From assembly GCF_035818675.1 (NCBI RefSeq), contig NZ_JAYKZZ010000013.1, positions 1 to 64,000 on the forward strand: a stretch of DNA of 64,000 bases. The letters are read 5' to 3'. Shown here in pieces: positions 16,271-25,310 of the stretch. Both the position numbers and the translations under genes were made by a program. The notes beneath the pieces were generated by a model. The model was not told the DNA's origin. It was given only the letters and a program-made list of their open reading frames with translations, and searched no databases. This stretch comes from Parapedobacter flavus (lineage in GTDB: Bacteria > Bacteroidota > Bacteroidia > Sphingobacteriales > Sphingobacteriaceae). Each line of letters begins with the position of its first letter. Positions within the stretch are counted from its first letter, which is position 1.

Positions 16271-17545
16271 ATGCGAGTTGATGTGCTTCTAGGCCTGCAA
16301 TGGGGCGACGAGGGAAAAGGCAAGATTGTGGATGTACTTTGTCCGAAATACGACATGATTGCCCGCTTCCAAGGCGGTCCGAACGCCGGGCATACCCTGG
16401 AATTTGACAACCAAAAATATGTATTGAATACCATCCCTTCGGGCGTTTTCAATACGGGCACCCTCAACCTCATTGGCAACGGGGTAGTTATCGACCCGAT
16501 TATCCTGAAGAGGGAACTGGACGCCCTCAAGAATAATGGCTTCGATCCGGTAGCAGCCGGCACGTTGGTCGTAGCCCGCAAGGCGCACCTCATTTTGCCT
16601 ACTCATCAATTGCTTGATGCCGCATCAGAAAGTAAAATGGGCGCTGGCAAAATCGGCTCCACCCTTAAAGGTATTGGTCCGACGTACATGGATAAAACGG
16701 GGCGGAATGGTTTACGCGTAGGCGACACCACCCTGCCTGATTTTATGGACCGTTATCAACGCTTGGTTGAAAAACATAAATCCATCCTATCCCATTATGG
16801 CGATATCCCCGACTTCAGCGAGCGCGAGCAGGCCTTCTTGGAAGCCATTGAATTCCTCAAGACCATTCCGCATGTTGATAGCGAGCATTTGGTAAACCAA
16901 TACCTCAACGACGGGAAAAGCATCCTCGCGGAAGGCGCGCAAGGCACGCTGTTGGATATCGATTTCGGCTCCTACCCTTTTGTCACCTCTTCCAACACCA
17001 CAACAGCCGGTGCCTGTACCGGCCTGGGTATTTCGCCTGCGAAGATTGGCGGAGTCATTGGCATTTTCAAAGCCTACTGTACGCGGGTAGGCGGCGGTCC
17101 GTTCCCTACTGAACTTGAAGATGAGACCGGCGAAAAACTCCGTCAATTGGGCCATGAGTTCGGTGCTACCACCGGGCGAGCACGGCGTACAGGGTGGATT
17201 GACCTTCCGGCACTCAAATACGCCATCATGCTCAATGGGGTGACCGAGTTGGTGATGACCAAAGCCGACGTGTTGAGTGGATTCGACACCATACACGTTT
17301 GTACCCATTACATTCAAAATGGCAAAAAAATTGATTACATGCCCTACGATATCATCAGTGTACCGCCCGAGCCGGTGTACGAAGCATTACCGGGCTGGAA
17401 TGAAGACCTCTGTCCGATTACGGAAACCAGCCAAATACCACAAACGCTCCAAGATTATATCGCGTATTTAGAGCGCCACCTCGGGGTTCCGATCCGGTAC
17501 CTCTCTGTCGGTCCCGATCGTAAACAGACGCTGGTATTGAGCTAA
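16271..17545 (+). CDS. purA: Adenylosuccinate synthetase
   Basis: A 424-residue enzyme joining IMP and aspartate with GTP hydrolysis in AMP synthesis. The N-terminal GLQWGDEGKGKIVD contains the catalytic Asp13 and the GTP-binding loop. GGPNAGHT has the second catalytic residue His41. QGTLLDIDFGSYPFVTSS and TTGRARRTGW near 295-305 are further family signatures. Length is normal. pabB follows after 7 bp, so the two are probably one transcript. Confidence 0.97.
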   Translation: MRVDVLLGLQWGDEGKGKIVDVLCPKYDMIARFQGGPNAGHTLEFDNQKYVLNTIPSGVFNTGTLNLIGNGVVIDPIILKRELDALKNNGFDPVAAGTLVVARKAHLILPTHQLLDAASESKMGAGKIGSTLKGIGPTYMDKTGRNGLRVGDTTLPDFMDRYQRLVEKHKSILSHYGDIPDFSEREQAFLEAIEFLKTIPHVDSEHLVNQYLNDGKSILAEGAQGTLLDIDFGSYPFVTSSNTTTAGACTGLGISPAKIGGVIGIFKAYCTRVGGGPFPTELEDETGEKLRQLGHEFGATTGRARRTGWIDLPALKYAIMLNGVTELVMTKADVLSGFDTIHVCTHYIQNGKKIDYMPYDIISVPPEPVYEALPGWNEDLCPITETSQIPQTLQDYIAYLERHLGVPIRYLSVGPDRKQTLVLS

Positions 17546-17552
17546 CACTACC

Positions 17553-18833
17553 ATGGTATCTTTAGCGTGCCACCTGGACGATAGTGAGACATTTATCCAA
17601 AAAGCGCTGCAATGGGCAGCGCAATTTGAACATGTTTGCTACCTCGACTCCAATGGCTACCGCGATAACCATGGAAACATCAATGTGTTTCTCGCCGTAG
17701 GAGCTCATGCATCTTTCGTGTCTGATGGCGAAAACACATTCGGGGCGTTGCAGCAGTTTCTCGATGGCTATCCGAACACATGGGTCCCGGGATATTTGGG
17801 GTATGATCTAAAAAATGAACTGGAGGACCTCGAATCGCGTCACCCAAACCGGACAAGATTTCCAGATGCCTATTTTTTCGTGCCGGAATATACGCTGCTC
17901 ATCGGACAGTTCAATGCGGAAATCAAAGGTCGCGACCCACAGCGTATCGTCGATCAAATCCACTCCACCCAGCCGGTTGAGGAATCGCCGGGGTTTGAAG
18001 GGCGGTTAAAATATCGCATGAACAAATCGGCATATTTTGCCGCATTTAACGATTTGCAACGCCACATCCGCCAGGGGGATGCCTATGAAGTAAACCTCTG
18101 CCAGGAATTTTATGCCGAAAATGCACAGCTCAATCCGCTTGCGGCATACCGCCGGCTCAACGAGATTTCGCCCACGCCTTTTTCATGTTTTTTCAAATTC
18201 GGCCACAACTATATCCTCTCGGCCTCGCCAGAGCGCTTCTTGTCTAAAAATGGCAATAGGCTACTATCCCAACCGATAAAAGGCACTGCGCCACGGGGCA
18301 AAGACGCCATCGAGGATGAGCGAATTAAGGTCGCTTTAGCCTCCAATCCGAAAGAAATCAGTGAGAACATCATGATTGTCGATCTGGTGCGCAATGACCT
18401 TACGCGGAGCGCATCGCCAGGTACGGTACGGGCCGAGCAACTGTTGAAAATCCACAGCTTTAAGCAGGTGCATCAGCTCATTTCTACCGTTACCTGCGAA
18501 ATACGACCCCATGTGGGAATGGTTGAGACGTTGCAGAACACCTTTCCTCCGGGTTCCATGACAGGCGCACCCAAAATCAGTGCGATGAAGTTGATTGACC
18601 GGCATGAAAACAGTCGCAGGGGCGTGTATTCAGGAGCGCTAGGTTATTTCAGTCCCCAGGGCAACTACGACTTCAGCGTGGTTATCCGCACGCTTTTATA
18701 CAACGCCGAAAATGGCTACTTATCATTCCATACCGGCGGGGCTATTACCGACAACGCCGATCCCGAAAGAGAATACAACGAGTGCCTGCTAAAGGGAAAG
18801 GCCTTATTTGAGGTGCTTAAGAGTAATTCTTAA
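17553..18833 (+). CDS. pabB: Aminodeoxychorismate synthase component I (chorismate-binding)
   Basis: A 426-residue protein of the anthranilate/isochorismate/ADC synthase fold. Signatures are GDAYEVNLCQEF (about 175-186), SASPERFLS, PIKGTAPRG, the catalytic PPGSMTGAPK near 332-341 and GGAITDNADPEREYNE at the C-terminus. PIKGT with a lysine-containing motif fits PabB-type ADC synthases, which use a lysine, better than TrpE. It makes 4-amino-4-deoxychorismate for folate. No glutaminase subunit lies nearby. It follows purA by 7 bp. Confidence 0.88.
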   Translation: MVSLACHLDDSETFIQKALQWAAQFEHVCYLDSNGYRDNHGNINVFLAVGAHASFVSDGENTFGALQQFLDGYPNTWVPGYLGYDLKNELEDLESRHPNRTRFPDAYFFVPEYTLLIGQFNAEIKGRDPQRIVDQIHSTQPVEESPGFEGRLKYRMNKSAYFAAFNDLQRHIRQGDAYEVNLCQEFYAENAQLNPLAAYRRLNEISPTPFSCFFKFGHNYILSASPERFLSKNGNRLLSQPIKGTAPRGKDAIEDERIKVALASNPKEISENIMIVDLVRNDLTRSASPGTVRAEQLLKIHSFKQVHQLISTVTCEIRPHVGMVETLQNTFPPGSMTGAPKISAMKLIDRHENSRRGVYSGALGYFSPQGNYDFSVVIRTLLYNAENGYLSFHTGGAITDNADPEREYNECLLKGKALFEVLKSNS

Positions 18834-18902
18834 TGGTCAGTTGTTAATTCTGTCAGCCGTTTTTTAATTGTTAGCGGTCAATTCAATTAACAATTGACCA
18901 TT
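18832..18902. repeat. 18-bp inverted repeat between convergent pabB and peptidase genes
   Basis: AATGGTCAGTTGTTAATT (18832-18849) pairs with 18885-18902 with one mismatch, around a 35-nt centre. It also holds further scrambled AATTGTTA/GGTCAATT blocks. It may act as a bidirectional terminator or be a copy of a dispersed AT-rich repeat. Confidence 0.55.
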
Positions 18903-18907
18903 GACAA

Positions 18908-20200
18908 TTAACTAAGTTTCCCTACAACCACCTTTACCATCTTGTCGTAATCCAGATAGGCGTTTGCGAGACGCTGCACTTCTTCTTGCGTAATTGAATT
19001 CACCACATCGGTATAATAGCTGTAATAATCCAATCCCAGGCCCGAGAAATATGCATTCTTGAACTTGTCGGCATGTGAAAAAACATTCTCTAGGCTCCCG
19101 AGCATGGCGCCCATCATGTAGTTGCGTACCAGTGCCAATTCCGCTGCCGGCACCGGCTCCTCACGCAATCGCCGGACCTCTCTTTGAATTTCTACCAAAG
19201 TGGCTTCGGTTACATCCACGCCAACTTCTGACGCGATGGTAAAGAACGCCCCATGTTTGAGCGATGCTAAGCCGGAGCCAATGTTATAGGTATAACCTTT
19301 ATCTTCACGTATGTTGGCCATCAACCGCGAACCAAAATAGCCACCAAGCAGGGTGTTGACCACTTGCAAACCCGGAAAATCAAGGTGCGACCGTTGGATG
19401 CTGGGGCCACCAAGCCTAATCGCTGATTGTAACGCATCGGCGCGCTCTACCACGATCGGCGCCTTCGTCGAAACCGGCACGAAGGCAGGCGACACATTGG
19501 GTGCTATACCTTCCGCTGCGTTTTGCCACCCCTCGCCGAAGAGCCGCTCCAACATACGGATTACCTCATCTGTCACCTTACCAGACACGATCAAGGTGCC
19601 GTTTACCGGCTGATATTGCTTCCTAAATAGTGACCGTAAATCATCACGGTTAATATGTTTATAATCAATCAGGTCTGGTGTATATCCGTAACGGCTTTCT
19701 CCAAATACCGAACGGTTGAACTGCCGTCGGGCCACGAAGCTGTTCTTCTTCAGGGAAACTTGCAGTTTTTGGGCGCTGTTGCGAATATAGGTCGACAATT
19801 CGTTATCAGGGAAAATCGAACCGGTTAGCACCTCCTGTACCAGCGGCAGCAATGTGGGCAGGTGTTTATTGAGTGAAAACAAGGTCAGCGACGAGTGGTC
19901 GTATCCAAACGACGGTACCAGGAAAGCACCATGGAAATCGACATGCTCGGCAAGCTGCGCGCTGCTATGGGCAGTCGTACCTTCCAATAGCATATCACAC
20001 ACACACGTATTCAACAACGCTCGATTTTCCGCCGTGAATACATTTCCTGTAATCCACTCAATCCGTACCAGTTCCTGTTCACCCGCATCAAAAAAGAAAG
20101 CCTGTAAACCATTTGAGAAGGTCACGTGCTGAGGTTTAATGAGATCAAACCGTGTTGTAGGGAAATGTCCGGGAGCTATTGTTCTATTGAGCATGTGCAT
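18908..20200 (-). CDS. M16 family peptidase-like protein, inactive-type subunit
   Basis: A 430-residue insulinase-fold protein. It keeps the overall M16 architecture (GGYFGSRLMANIREDKGYTYNIGSG, substrate-binding R/Y pair) but has no HxxEH zinc motif in the N-terminal half, where ITGNVFTAENRALLNTCVCDML replaces it. It therefore resembles the non-catalytic partner of bacterial M16B heterodimers. It overlaps the end of the catalytic subunit gene upstream by 17 bp (8 bp if the start is the ATG at 20194), consistent with a complex. Confidence 0.9.
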   Translation of the reverse strand: MHMLNRTIAPGHFPTTRFDLIKPQHVTFSNGLQAFFFDAGEQELVRIEWITGNVFTAENRALLNTCVCDMLLEGTTAHSSAQLAEHVDFHGAFLVPSFGYDHSSLTLFSLNKHLPTLLPLVQEVLTGSIFPDNELSTYIRNSAQKLQVSLKKNSFVARRQFNRSVFGESRYGYTPDLIDYKHINRDDLRSLFRKQYQPVNGTLIVSGKVTDEVIRMLERLFGEGWQNAAEGIAPNVSPAFVPVSTKAPIVVERADALQSAIRLGGPSIQRSHLDFPGLQVVNTLLGGYFGSRLMANIREDKGYTYNIGSGLASLKHGAFFTIASEVGVDVTEATLVEIQREVRRLREEPVPAAELALVRNYMMGAMLGSLENVFSHADKFKNAYFSGLGLDYYSYYTDVVNSITQEEVQRLANAYLDYDKMVKVVVGKLS

Positions 20201-21431
20201 TGGATAAATAGATCAGGGTAGATGAGTTTTCTTTCCTAAATAGTTTTTTGGCCTGCTGTTGGATGTCTGCGGCAGTAACCGCAAGGTACCGATCCGTTTC
20301 ATGGTTAAATCGGTCCGCATCGCCCAGCAGCTCAAAATAGGCTAAGTTCATGGCCTTCTCTAATAGCGCCATCTCTGCGAAGACCATGGTCGACTCGATT
20401 TTGTTTTTTACCTTCTTCAACTCGTAAGGTTCAATCGAGTCCGCGCAAAGTTGCTCCAGCTGTTCCCAGATTGCCTCTTCAGCTTGCTCTACGGAAACAT
20501 TCGGCAGGGGTTTTCCTTCCACCACCACCAAGCCGGGATCTATACTCCCCATTTGGTATGCGTTGATGTCACTAAACAGTTCATTTTCCTTCACCAACCG
20601 GCGGTAAAGCCGAGACGAAGGCCCTTGCGAAAGTAAATCCGTAATCAGATCAACAGCATAATAGGCCGCATCGTTACGCGCAGGACTGTGGAATGCGATA
20701 TATATTGCATTTTGTGGCACGTCAGCATGTACGACCTCGCGGCGAGCTTCTAACTGTGCAGGTTCCGGCGGAAGATGGCGCAGGGGCTTTTGGCCCGCGG
20801 GGATGTCACCGAACCATTTCTCGGCGAGTGCCTTTACAGTCTCGGTTTCGACATTCCCGGCAACTACCAGGTAAGCGTTTGCCGGCGTGTAATGCCTCGC
20901 AAAGAACGCTTTTACATCGTCCATTTTCGCTTCTTCGATGTGGCTGAGTTTTTTTCCGATGGTCGCCCACCGATAGGGATGAACTTCGTAGGCCATGGGC
21001 CGTAGCCGCAGCCAAACATCGCCGTAAGGTTGGTCGAGGTAACGTTGTTTAAATTCCTCACATACCACATTCCGTTGCACATCGAGGCTTTTCTCACTGA
21101 ATGCGAGCGATAGCATCCGGTCGCTTTCTAACCAAAAAGCGGTTTCTAGGTTCGCTGCAGGCAGCGTAATATAGTAATTGGTGATATCGTTGCTGGTAAA
21201 TGCATTGTTCTGTGCCCCTGCCGCTTGTGACGGTCCGTCGAAATGTGGGATATTCACCGACCCGCCGAACATCAAGTGTTCGAACAGATGCGCGAACCCC
21301 GTTTGCTCGGGGTTTTCATCACGGGCACCTACATCATATAGCATATTCACTACAGCCATGGGCGTAGCATTATCCTGATGTACTAATACGCGCAAGCCGT
21401 TGGCCAGCGTAAATCGATTGAAAGAAACCAT
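20184..21431 (-). CDS. M16 family zinc metallopeptidase, catalytic subunit
   Basis: A 415-residue insulinase/pitrilysin-type peptidase. The inverted zinc motif HLFEHLMFGG is near residues 47-56, and the downstream glutamate is provided in the LESDRML region. No signal peptide is seen, so the pair is probably cytoplasmic. The non-catalytic partner follows with a short overlap. Substrate cannot be read from the sequence. Confidence 0.93.
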   Translation of the reverse strand: MVSFNRFTLANGLRVLVHQDNATPMAVVNMLYDVGARDENPEQTGFAHLFEHLMFGGSVNIPHFDGPSQAAGAQNNAFTSNDITNYYITLPAANLETAFWLESDRMLSLAFSEKSLDVQRNVVCEEFKQRYLDQPYGDVWLRLRPMAYEVHPYRWATIGKKLSHIEEAKMDDVKAFFARHYTPANAYLVVAGNVETETVKALAEKWFGDIPAGQKPLRHLPPEPAQLEARREVVHADVPQNAIYIAFHSPARNDAAYYAVDLITDLLSQGPSSRLYRRLVKENELFSDINAYQMGSIDPGLVVVEGKPLPNVSVEQAEEAIWEQLEQLCADSIEPYELKKVKNKIESTMVFAEMALLEKAMNLAYFELLGDADRFNHETDRYLAVTAADIQQQAKKLFRKENSSTLIYLSNAHAQ

Positions 21432-21454
21432 TCGCTATGTGATATAATACGTTG

Positions 21455-22354
21455 TCAATGTGCCAACCAATCCACGCCCTGCTTAAGCATGGAAAGGGTA
21501 AAGGCCTCCTCACTATCCGGCGCCGGCACGAAGTCGTACGCCCATTGTGCATGCGGTGGCAAACTCATCAAGATGGATTCGATACGGCCATTTGTTTCCA
21601 GTCCGAACTTCGTGCCCGCATCATATACGAGATTGAATTCTACATATCGCCCCCGTCTTAGGTGTTGCCATTGTTGTTGTTGTTCGGTAAATGTTTTATA
21701 GCGGTTCCTGTTTACCAGTTCCGAGTAAATGGGAACAAATGTGTTGCCAAGGGCACACGAAAACTCAAAAATATCCGACAACGGTACCCCTGTCTTTTCG
21801 GGGGTGAGTCTATCGTAGAAAACACCGCCTACACCGCGGGTCTCCCGGCGATGTTTGATGTAGAAATAGCGGTCGGCATGAGCCTTGAACTCCGGATAGA
21901 AAGTCGGGCTGTACCGGTCGCACACCGTTTTCAGCGATCGATGGAAGAAGGAGGCATCATCCAATTGCACATAATGCGGTGTCAGGTCTATCCCGCCCCC
22001 AAACCAGCGTACATTATCATTCAATTCGAAATACCGGATATTCATATGGATGATCGGCACGAAGGGGTTCTTTGGATGGATAACAATGGACACACCTGTG
22101 GCAAAAAACTGGTCATCATCTACCTTAAATGCCTTCTTCACCGGTTCGGGCAACACGCCGTGTACAGCAGAAAAATTTACGCCACCACGCTCGATCACGT
22201 TTCCGTGTTGGATGATACGGGTACGGCCGCCGCCACCGCCATCACGCTGCCACAATTCTTCAGCAAAGGTGGCTCCCCCATCCAATGCTTCCAATCCGCT
22301 GCATATCTCATCCTGTATGGTTTGATATCGCGCTGCTATCTGTTGCTTATCCAT
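21455..22354 (-). CDS. hemF: Oxygen-dependent coproporphyrinogen III oxidase
   Basis: A 299-residue enzyme of haem synthesis that converts coproporphyrinogen III to protoporphyrinogen IX with O2. Signatures: GGVNFSAVHG near 57-66, IHMNIRYFE, FGGGIDLTPHY, and RGVGGVFYDRL. The length is that of the family. It lies between ggt upstream (18-bp gap) and the peptidase pair, all on the minus strand. The presence of HemF points to aerobic growth. Confidence 0.97.
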   Translation of the reverse strand: MDKQQIAARYQTIQDEICSGLEALDGGATFAEELWQRDGGGGGRTRIIQHGNVIERGGVNFSAVHGVLPEPVKKAFKVDDDQFFATGVSIVIHPKNPFVPIIHMNIRYFELNDNVRWFGGGIDLTPHYVQLDDASFFHRSLKTVCDRYSPTFYPEFKAHADRYFYIKHRRETRGVGGVFYDRLTPEKTGVPLSDIFEFSCALGNTFVPIYSELVNRNRYKTFTEQQQQWQHLRRGRYVEFNLVYDAGTKFGLETNGRIESILMSLPPHAQWAYDFVPAPDSEEAFTLSMLKQGVDWLAH

Positions 22355-22372
22355 ATCTGTCGCACCTCATCT

Positions 22373-24088
22373 TTAATAACCTACGGCCACATCATCGCCA
22401 CGGGGATCCGCCCCACCCTGCAACGTGCCATCCGGTAGCACGAGAATGGCGTCTACACGGCCAATAGCCCGTCTATTAACCAGCTTATAGCCCGTCGTTG
22501 TCAGCGAATGGCGCACCGACTTACTGATTGCCGCTTTTTCTACGGCCACTTCAGCGGGCAACCATTGGTGATGGAACCTCGGTGCCGACACTGCTTCTTG
22601 CATATCCATTCCGAAATCTACCACATTCAATATGGTTTGGAATACCGAAGTCATAATCGTGGAACCACCCGGGGTTCCCACCACCATGAACAACTGGCCA
22701 TCCTTCTCGACGATGGTTGGTGTCATGGAGCTCAGCATCCGTTTGCCGGGTTCGATGGCATTGGCTTCGCCGCCTGTTAATCCAAACATGTTGGGCGCCC
22801 CCGGCTTCACCGAGAAGTCATCCATTTCGTTGTTCAACAAAAAACCAGCCCCTGCCACGACCACCTGCGAACCGTATGAGCCGTTGATGGTCGTTGTAAT
22901 CGCTACGGCGTTACCATCTTCATCCACAATGGAAAAATGGGTGGTTTCCTCGCTTTCCATCCGTGGTATTTCGCCCGCATAGATATCACTGCTAAAGGAG
23001 GCATGCCGAAAATTCAGATTACGCATACGATCGGCGTTATAGGCCGAGTCTATGAGCATTTCCCGTGGCACATCATAATAATCGGGGTCGCCCAAATGGG
23101 TCGCGCGGTCGGCATATACACGGCGTTCGGCCTCAATCATTACGCGCATGGTTGAGTCACGCTGAAACCCCCACTGCGAGAGCGGATAGCCCTCTACCGA
23201 CTTCAACATGGATATCAGCGCAATGCCGCCACTGGATGGCGGAGGCATAGACACCACCCGGTACCCCCTATACGTTGAAGTTACCGGATCGCGCCACTTT
23301 GCTTCGTAATCTTTCAGGTCGTCGTGACTGATAATGCCGTTGCCGGCGGCCATTTCTGCCACGATGTGGTCTGCTGTTTCACCCTCGTAAAAACCAGCCC
23401 GCCCCTGCTCGCTAATCAGCGTTAGCGTATGGGCCAACTCGGGCTGCATCAACGTGTCGCCCGCCGTCCATTTGGCGGCTTTTATAAAAGCAGTACCTTC
23501 GGGGTTGTATTTTTCAAAGTTTTCCTTCCTGCGGTTGAGCTCGTCCGCTTGCATTTCTGTAATGGCAAACCCCTGTTCGGCCAACCGGATAGCCGGCTGC
23601 AGCAAGGTAGCCCAGTCCAGTTCTCCATAACGGTCATGCGCTTTCACCATCCCGTCGACGGAGCCGGGCACCCCCGAAGCCAGCTGACCACGTAAGCTGA
23701 GGTCAACAATCGGATTACCTTCGTCGTCGAGGTACATATCGGTCGTTGCCGCCTTTGGTGCTGCTTCGCGAAAATCAAGCGAGGCAAACTCTCCGTCGGC
23801 GCTTCTGTAAACCATAAAGCCACCGCCGCCGATGTTGCCCGCATTTGGGTACACCACAGCCAGTGCAAACTGCACAGCTACCGCCGCATCCACGGCGTTT
23901 CCGCCATCTTTCAACACCTGTAAGCCTACAGCGGATGCTTCTGGATGTGCCGTCACCACCGCGGCATGCTCGTATGATGGGGGTTGCGTTCCGCCTTCAG
24001 GCGCACTGCATGATAGGAGCGCGACGCATACAAAGGCGGTGATCAGGGTACGGATCCAAGTCGTGTTCTCGGTTAGTGTATACCTCAT
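22373..24088 (-). CDS. ggt: Gamma-glutamyltransferase (probable lipoprotein)
   Basis: A 571-residue proenzyme that cleaves gamma-glutamyl bonds, classically of glutathione. The N-terminus has a hydrophobic segment ending in a lipobox-like ALLSC (Cys27), so it is probably membrane-anchored outside the cytoplasm. The self-cleavage site and nucleophile are in ESEETTHFSIVD (Thr383, before HFS), followed by AVAITTTINGSYGS. GNIGGGGFM and the SSMTPTIV segment are further family signatures. In a bacillithiol-making organism the natural substrate may not be glutathione. It lies 7 bp after gpsA, in the same direction. Confidence 0.93.
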   Translation of the reverse strand: MRYTLTENTTWIRTLITAFVCVALLSCSAPEGGTQPPSYEHAAVVTAHPEASAVGLQVLKDGGNAVDAAVAVQFALAVVYPNAGNIGGGGFMVYRSADGEFASLDFREAAPKAATTDMYLDDEGNPIVDLSLRGQLASGVPGSVDGMVKAHDRYGELDWATLLQPAIRLAEQGFAITEMQADELNRRKENFEKYNPEGTAFIKAAKWTAGDTLMQPELAHTLTLISEQGRAGFYEGETADHIVAEMAAGNGIISHDDLKDYEAKWRDPVTSTYRGYRVVSMPPPSSGGIALISMLKSVEGYPLSQWGFQRDSTMRVMIEAERRVYADRATHLGDPDYYDVPREMLIDSAYNADRMRNLNFRHASFSSDIYAGEIPRMESEETTHFSIVDEDGNAVAITTTINGSYGSQVVVAGAGFLLNNEMDDFSVKPGAPNMFGLTGGEANAIEPGKRMLSSMTPTIVEKDGQLFMVVGTPGGSTIMTSVFQTILNVVDFGMDMQEAVSAPRFHHQWLPAEVAVEKAAISKSVRHSLTTTGYKLVNRRAIGRVDAILVLPDGTLQGGADPRGDDVAVGY

Positions 24089-24095
24089 GGTTTAA

Positions 24096-25103
24096 TCAAG
24101 TTAATTTGTCGGCCAACGTTTTCATTTCGATTACAGGTTGCTGTTGCTCATACAACACCCGGTATACCGCATGGCAAATAGGTAGCTCAATAGCGTGTTT
24201 GCGGCAAATCTGTTCGATGCAATTAGCAGCGTAATAGCCCTCAGCGACCATATTCATTTCCAATTGGGCGGATTTGACAGAATACCCTTTGCCAATCATG
24301 TTTCCAAAGGTACGATTCCGGCTGAATTGAGAATACGCCGTTACCAATAAATCGCCCAAATACACCGACTCCTTAATATCGCGGGTTATGGGATGGACCG
24401 TGTTTACGAAGTACGCCATTTCACGCAAGGCATTAGACACCAATACGGCCTGGAAATTATCGCCGAACCCGACGCCACGGCATATGCCCCCCGCCACGGC
24501 ATAGATATTCTTGAGCACAGCGGCGTATTCCGTACCGTAGATGTCGTCAGAAACATTGGTTTTGATGTAACGGGTACCGATCAATGCGGCAACAGATTTT
24601 GCGGCATCGGTGTTTTGTGAGGCGACAGTAAGGTACGAAAGCTTTTCGAGCGATACTTCTTCCGCATGGCAGGGACCACCGATCACAACGATGTTATCGA
24701 TCGGTATGTGGAGTTGTTCTTGGAGATAGTCGCCCACGATCTGGTTTTCATCGGGCACGATGCCTTTGATGGCCGAGACGATAATCTTATTTTTAAGCAT
24801 CGCTGGCGGAATGTCGCGCAAGGCATCCTTTAGAAACGCTGCTGGCGTATTCAGTATCAAAATATCGGCATGCTCAGCGACCGCGCGCGCATCGACGTGG
24901 ATATGACGTTTGGGGATTTTAACGGTTACCGCGCTTAGGTAATTCGGATTGTGTTTATAATTACGGATATAGTCGGCCGTTTGTGTGTTGCGGACCCACC
25001 AATAGACCGATTTGTCCACATCGTTATCGCCTAGCATCTTCACCATCGCGGTTGCCCAGCTCCCACTTCCTATCACACCAACGGATTGTTTTTCAGCTAC
25101 CAT
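24096..25103 (-). CDS. gpsA: NAD(P)H-dependent glycerol-3-phosphate dehydrogenase
   Basis: A 335-residue enzyme that reduces dihydroxyacetone phosphate to sn-glycerol 3-phosphate for phospholipids. The dinucleotide motif GVIGSGSWATAM is near residues 9-20. The catalytic lysine region is AAVLKNIYAVAGG, and RNRTFGNMIGKG follows. The length is normal. It is followed at once by ggt, so the two are likely co-transcribed. Confidence 0.95.
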   Translation of the reverse strand: MVAEKQSVGVIGSGSWATAMVKMLGDNDVDKSVYWWVRNTQTADYIRNYKHNPNYLSAVTVKIPKRHIHVDARAVAEHADILILNTPAAFLKDALRDIPPAMLKNKIIVSAIKGIVPDENQIVGDYLQEQLHIPIDNIVVIGGPCHAEEVSLEKLSYLTVASQNTDAAKSVAALIGTRYIKTNVSDDIYGTEYAAVLKNIYAVAGGICRGVGFGDNFQAVLVSNALREMAYFVNTVHPITRDIKESVYLGDLLVTAYSQFSRNRTFGNMIGKGYSVKSAQLEMNMVAEGYYAANCIEQICRKHAIELPICHAVYRVLYEQQQPVIEMKTLADKLT

Positions 25104-25152
25104 AAGCTCCTACTATACGTGCGAGCGACTACTTATACCGCCAACCGTTAAC

Positions 25153-25186
25153 AAAAAAGCCCCTCAATTCAACATCAAGAGGCTCG
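25153..25186 (-). terminator. Terminator downstream of tRNA-Arg
   Basis: On the minus strand AGCCTC pairs with GGGGCT (one G-T) across a loop of about 14 nt, followed by a run of six T. It begins 5 bp after the tRNA 3' end. Confidence 0.75.
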
Positions 25187-25190
25187 GTGG

Positions 25191-25264
25191 TACGCCAATC
25201 AGGATTCGAACCTGAGACCGACGGTTTAGAAAACCGTTGCTCTATCCAGCTGAGCTATTGGCGC
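25191..25264 (-). tRNA. tRNA-Arg (UCU)
   Basis: A cloverleaf on the minus strand: acceptor GCGCCAA with TTGGCGT (one G-U), D arm AGCTCAGCTGG, anticodon stem ACGGT/ACCGT with loop TTTCTAA (anticodon TCT), and T arm GGTTCGAATCC. The discriminator is A and no CCA is encoded. Confidence 0.95.
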
Positions 25265-25279
25265 ATCCAATTTCCGCTG

Positions 25280-25287
25280 CAAATCTA
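25280..25287 (-). promoter_or_regulatory. Bacteroidota -7 box for tRNA-Arg
   Basis: Minus-strand TAGATTTG, 15 bp upstream of the tRNA; TTTA sits about 19 bp further upstream as a weak -33. Confidence 0.55.
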
Positions 25288-25310
25288 GTTAAAATTGTAG
25301 AATATATAAA

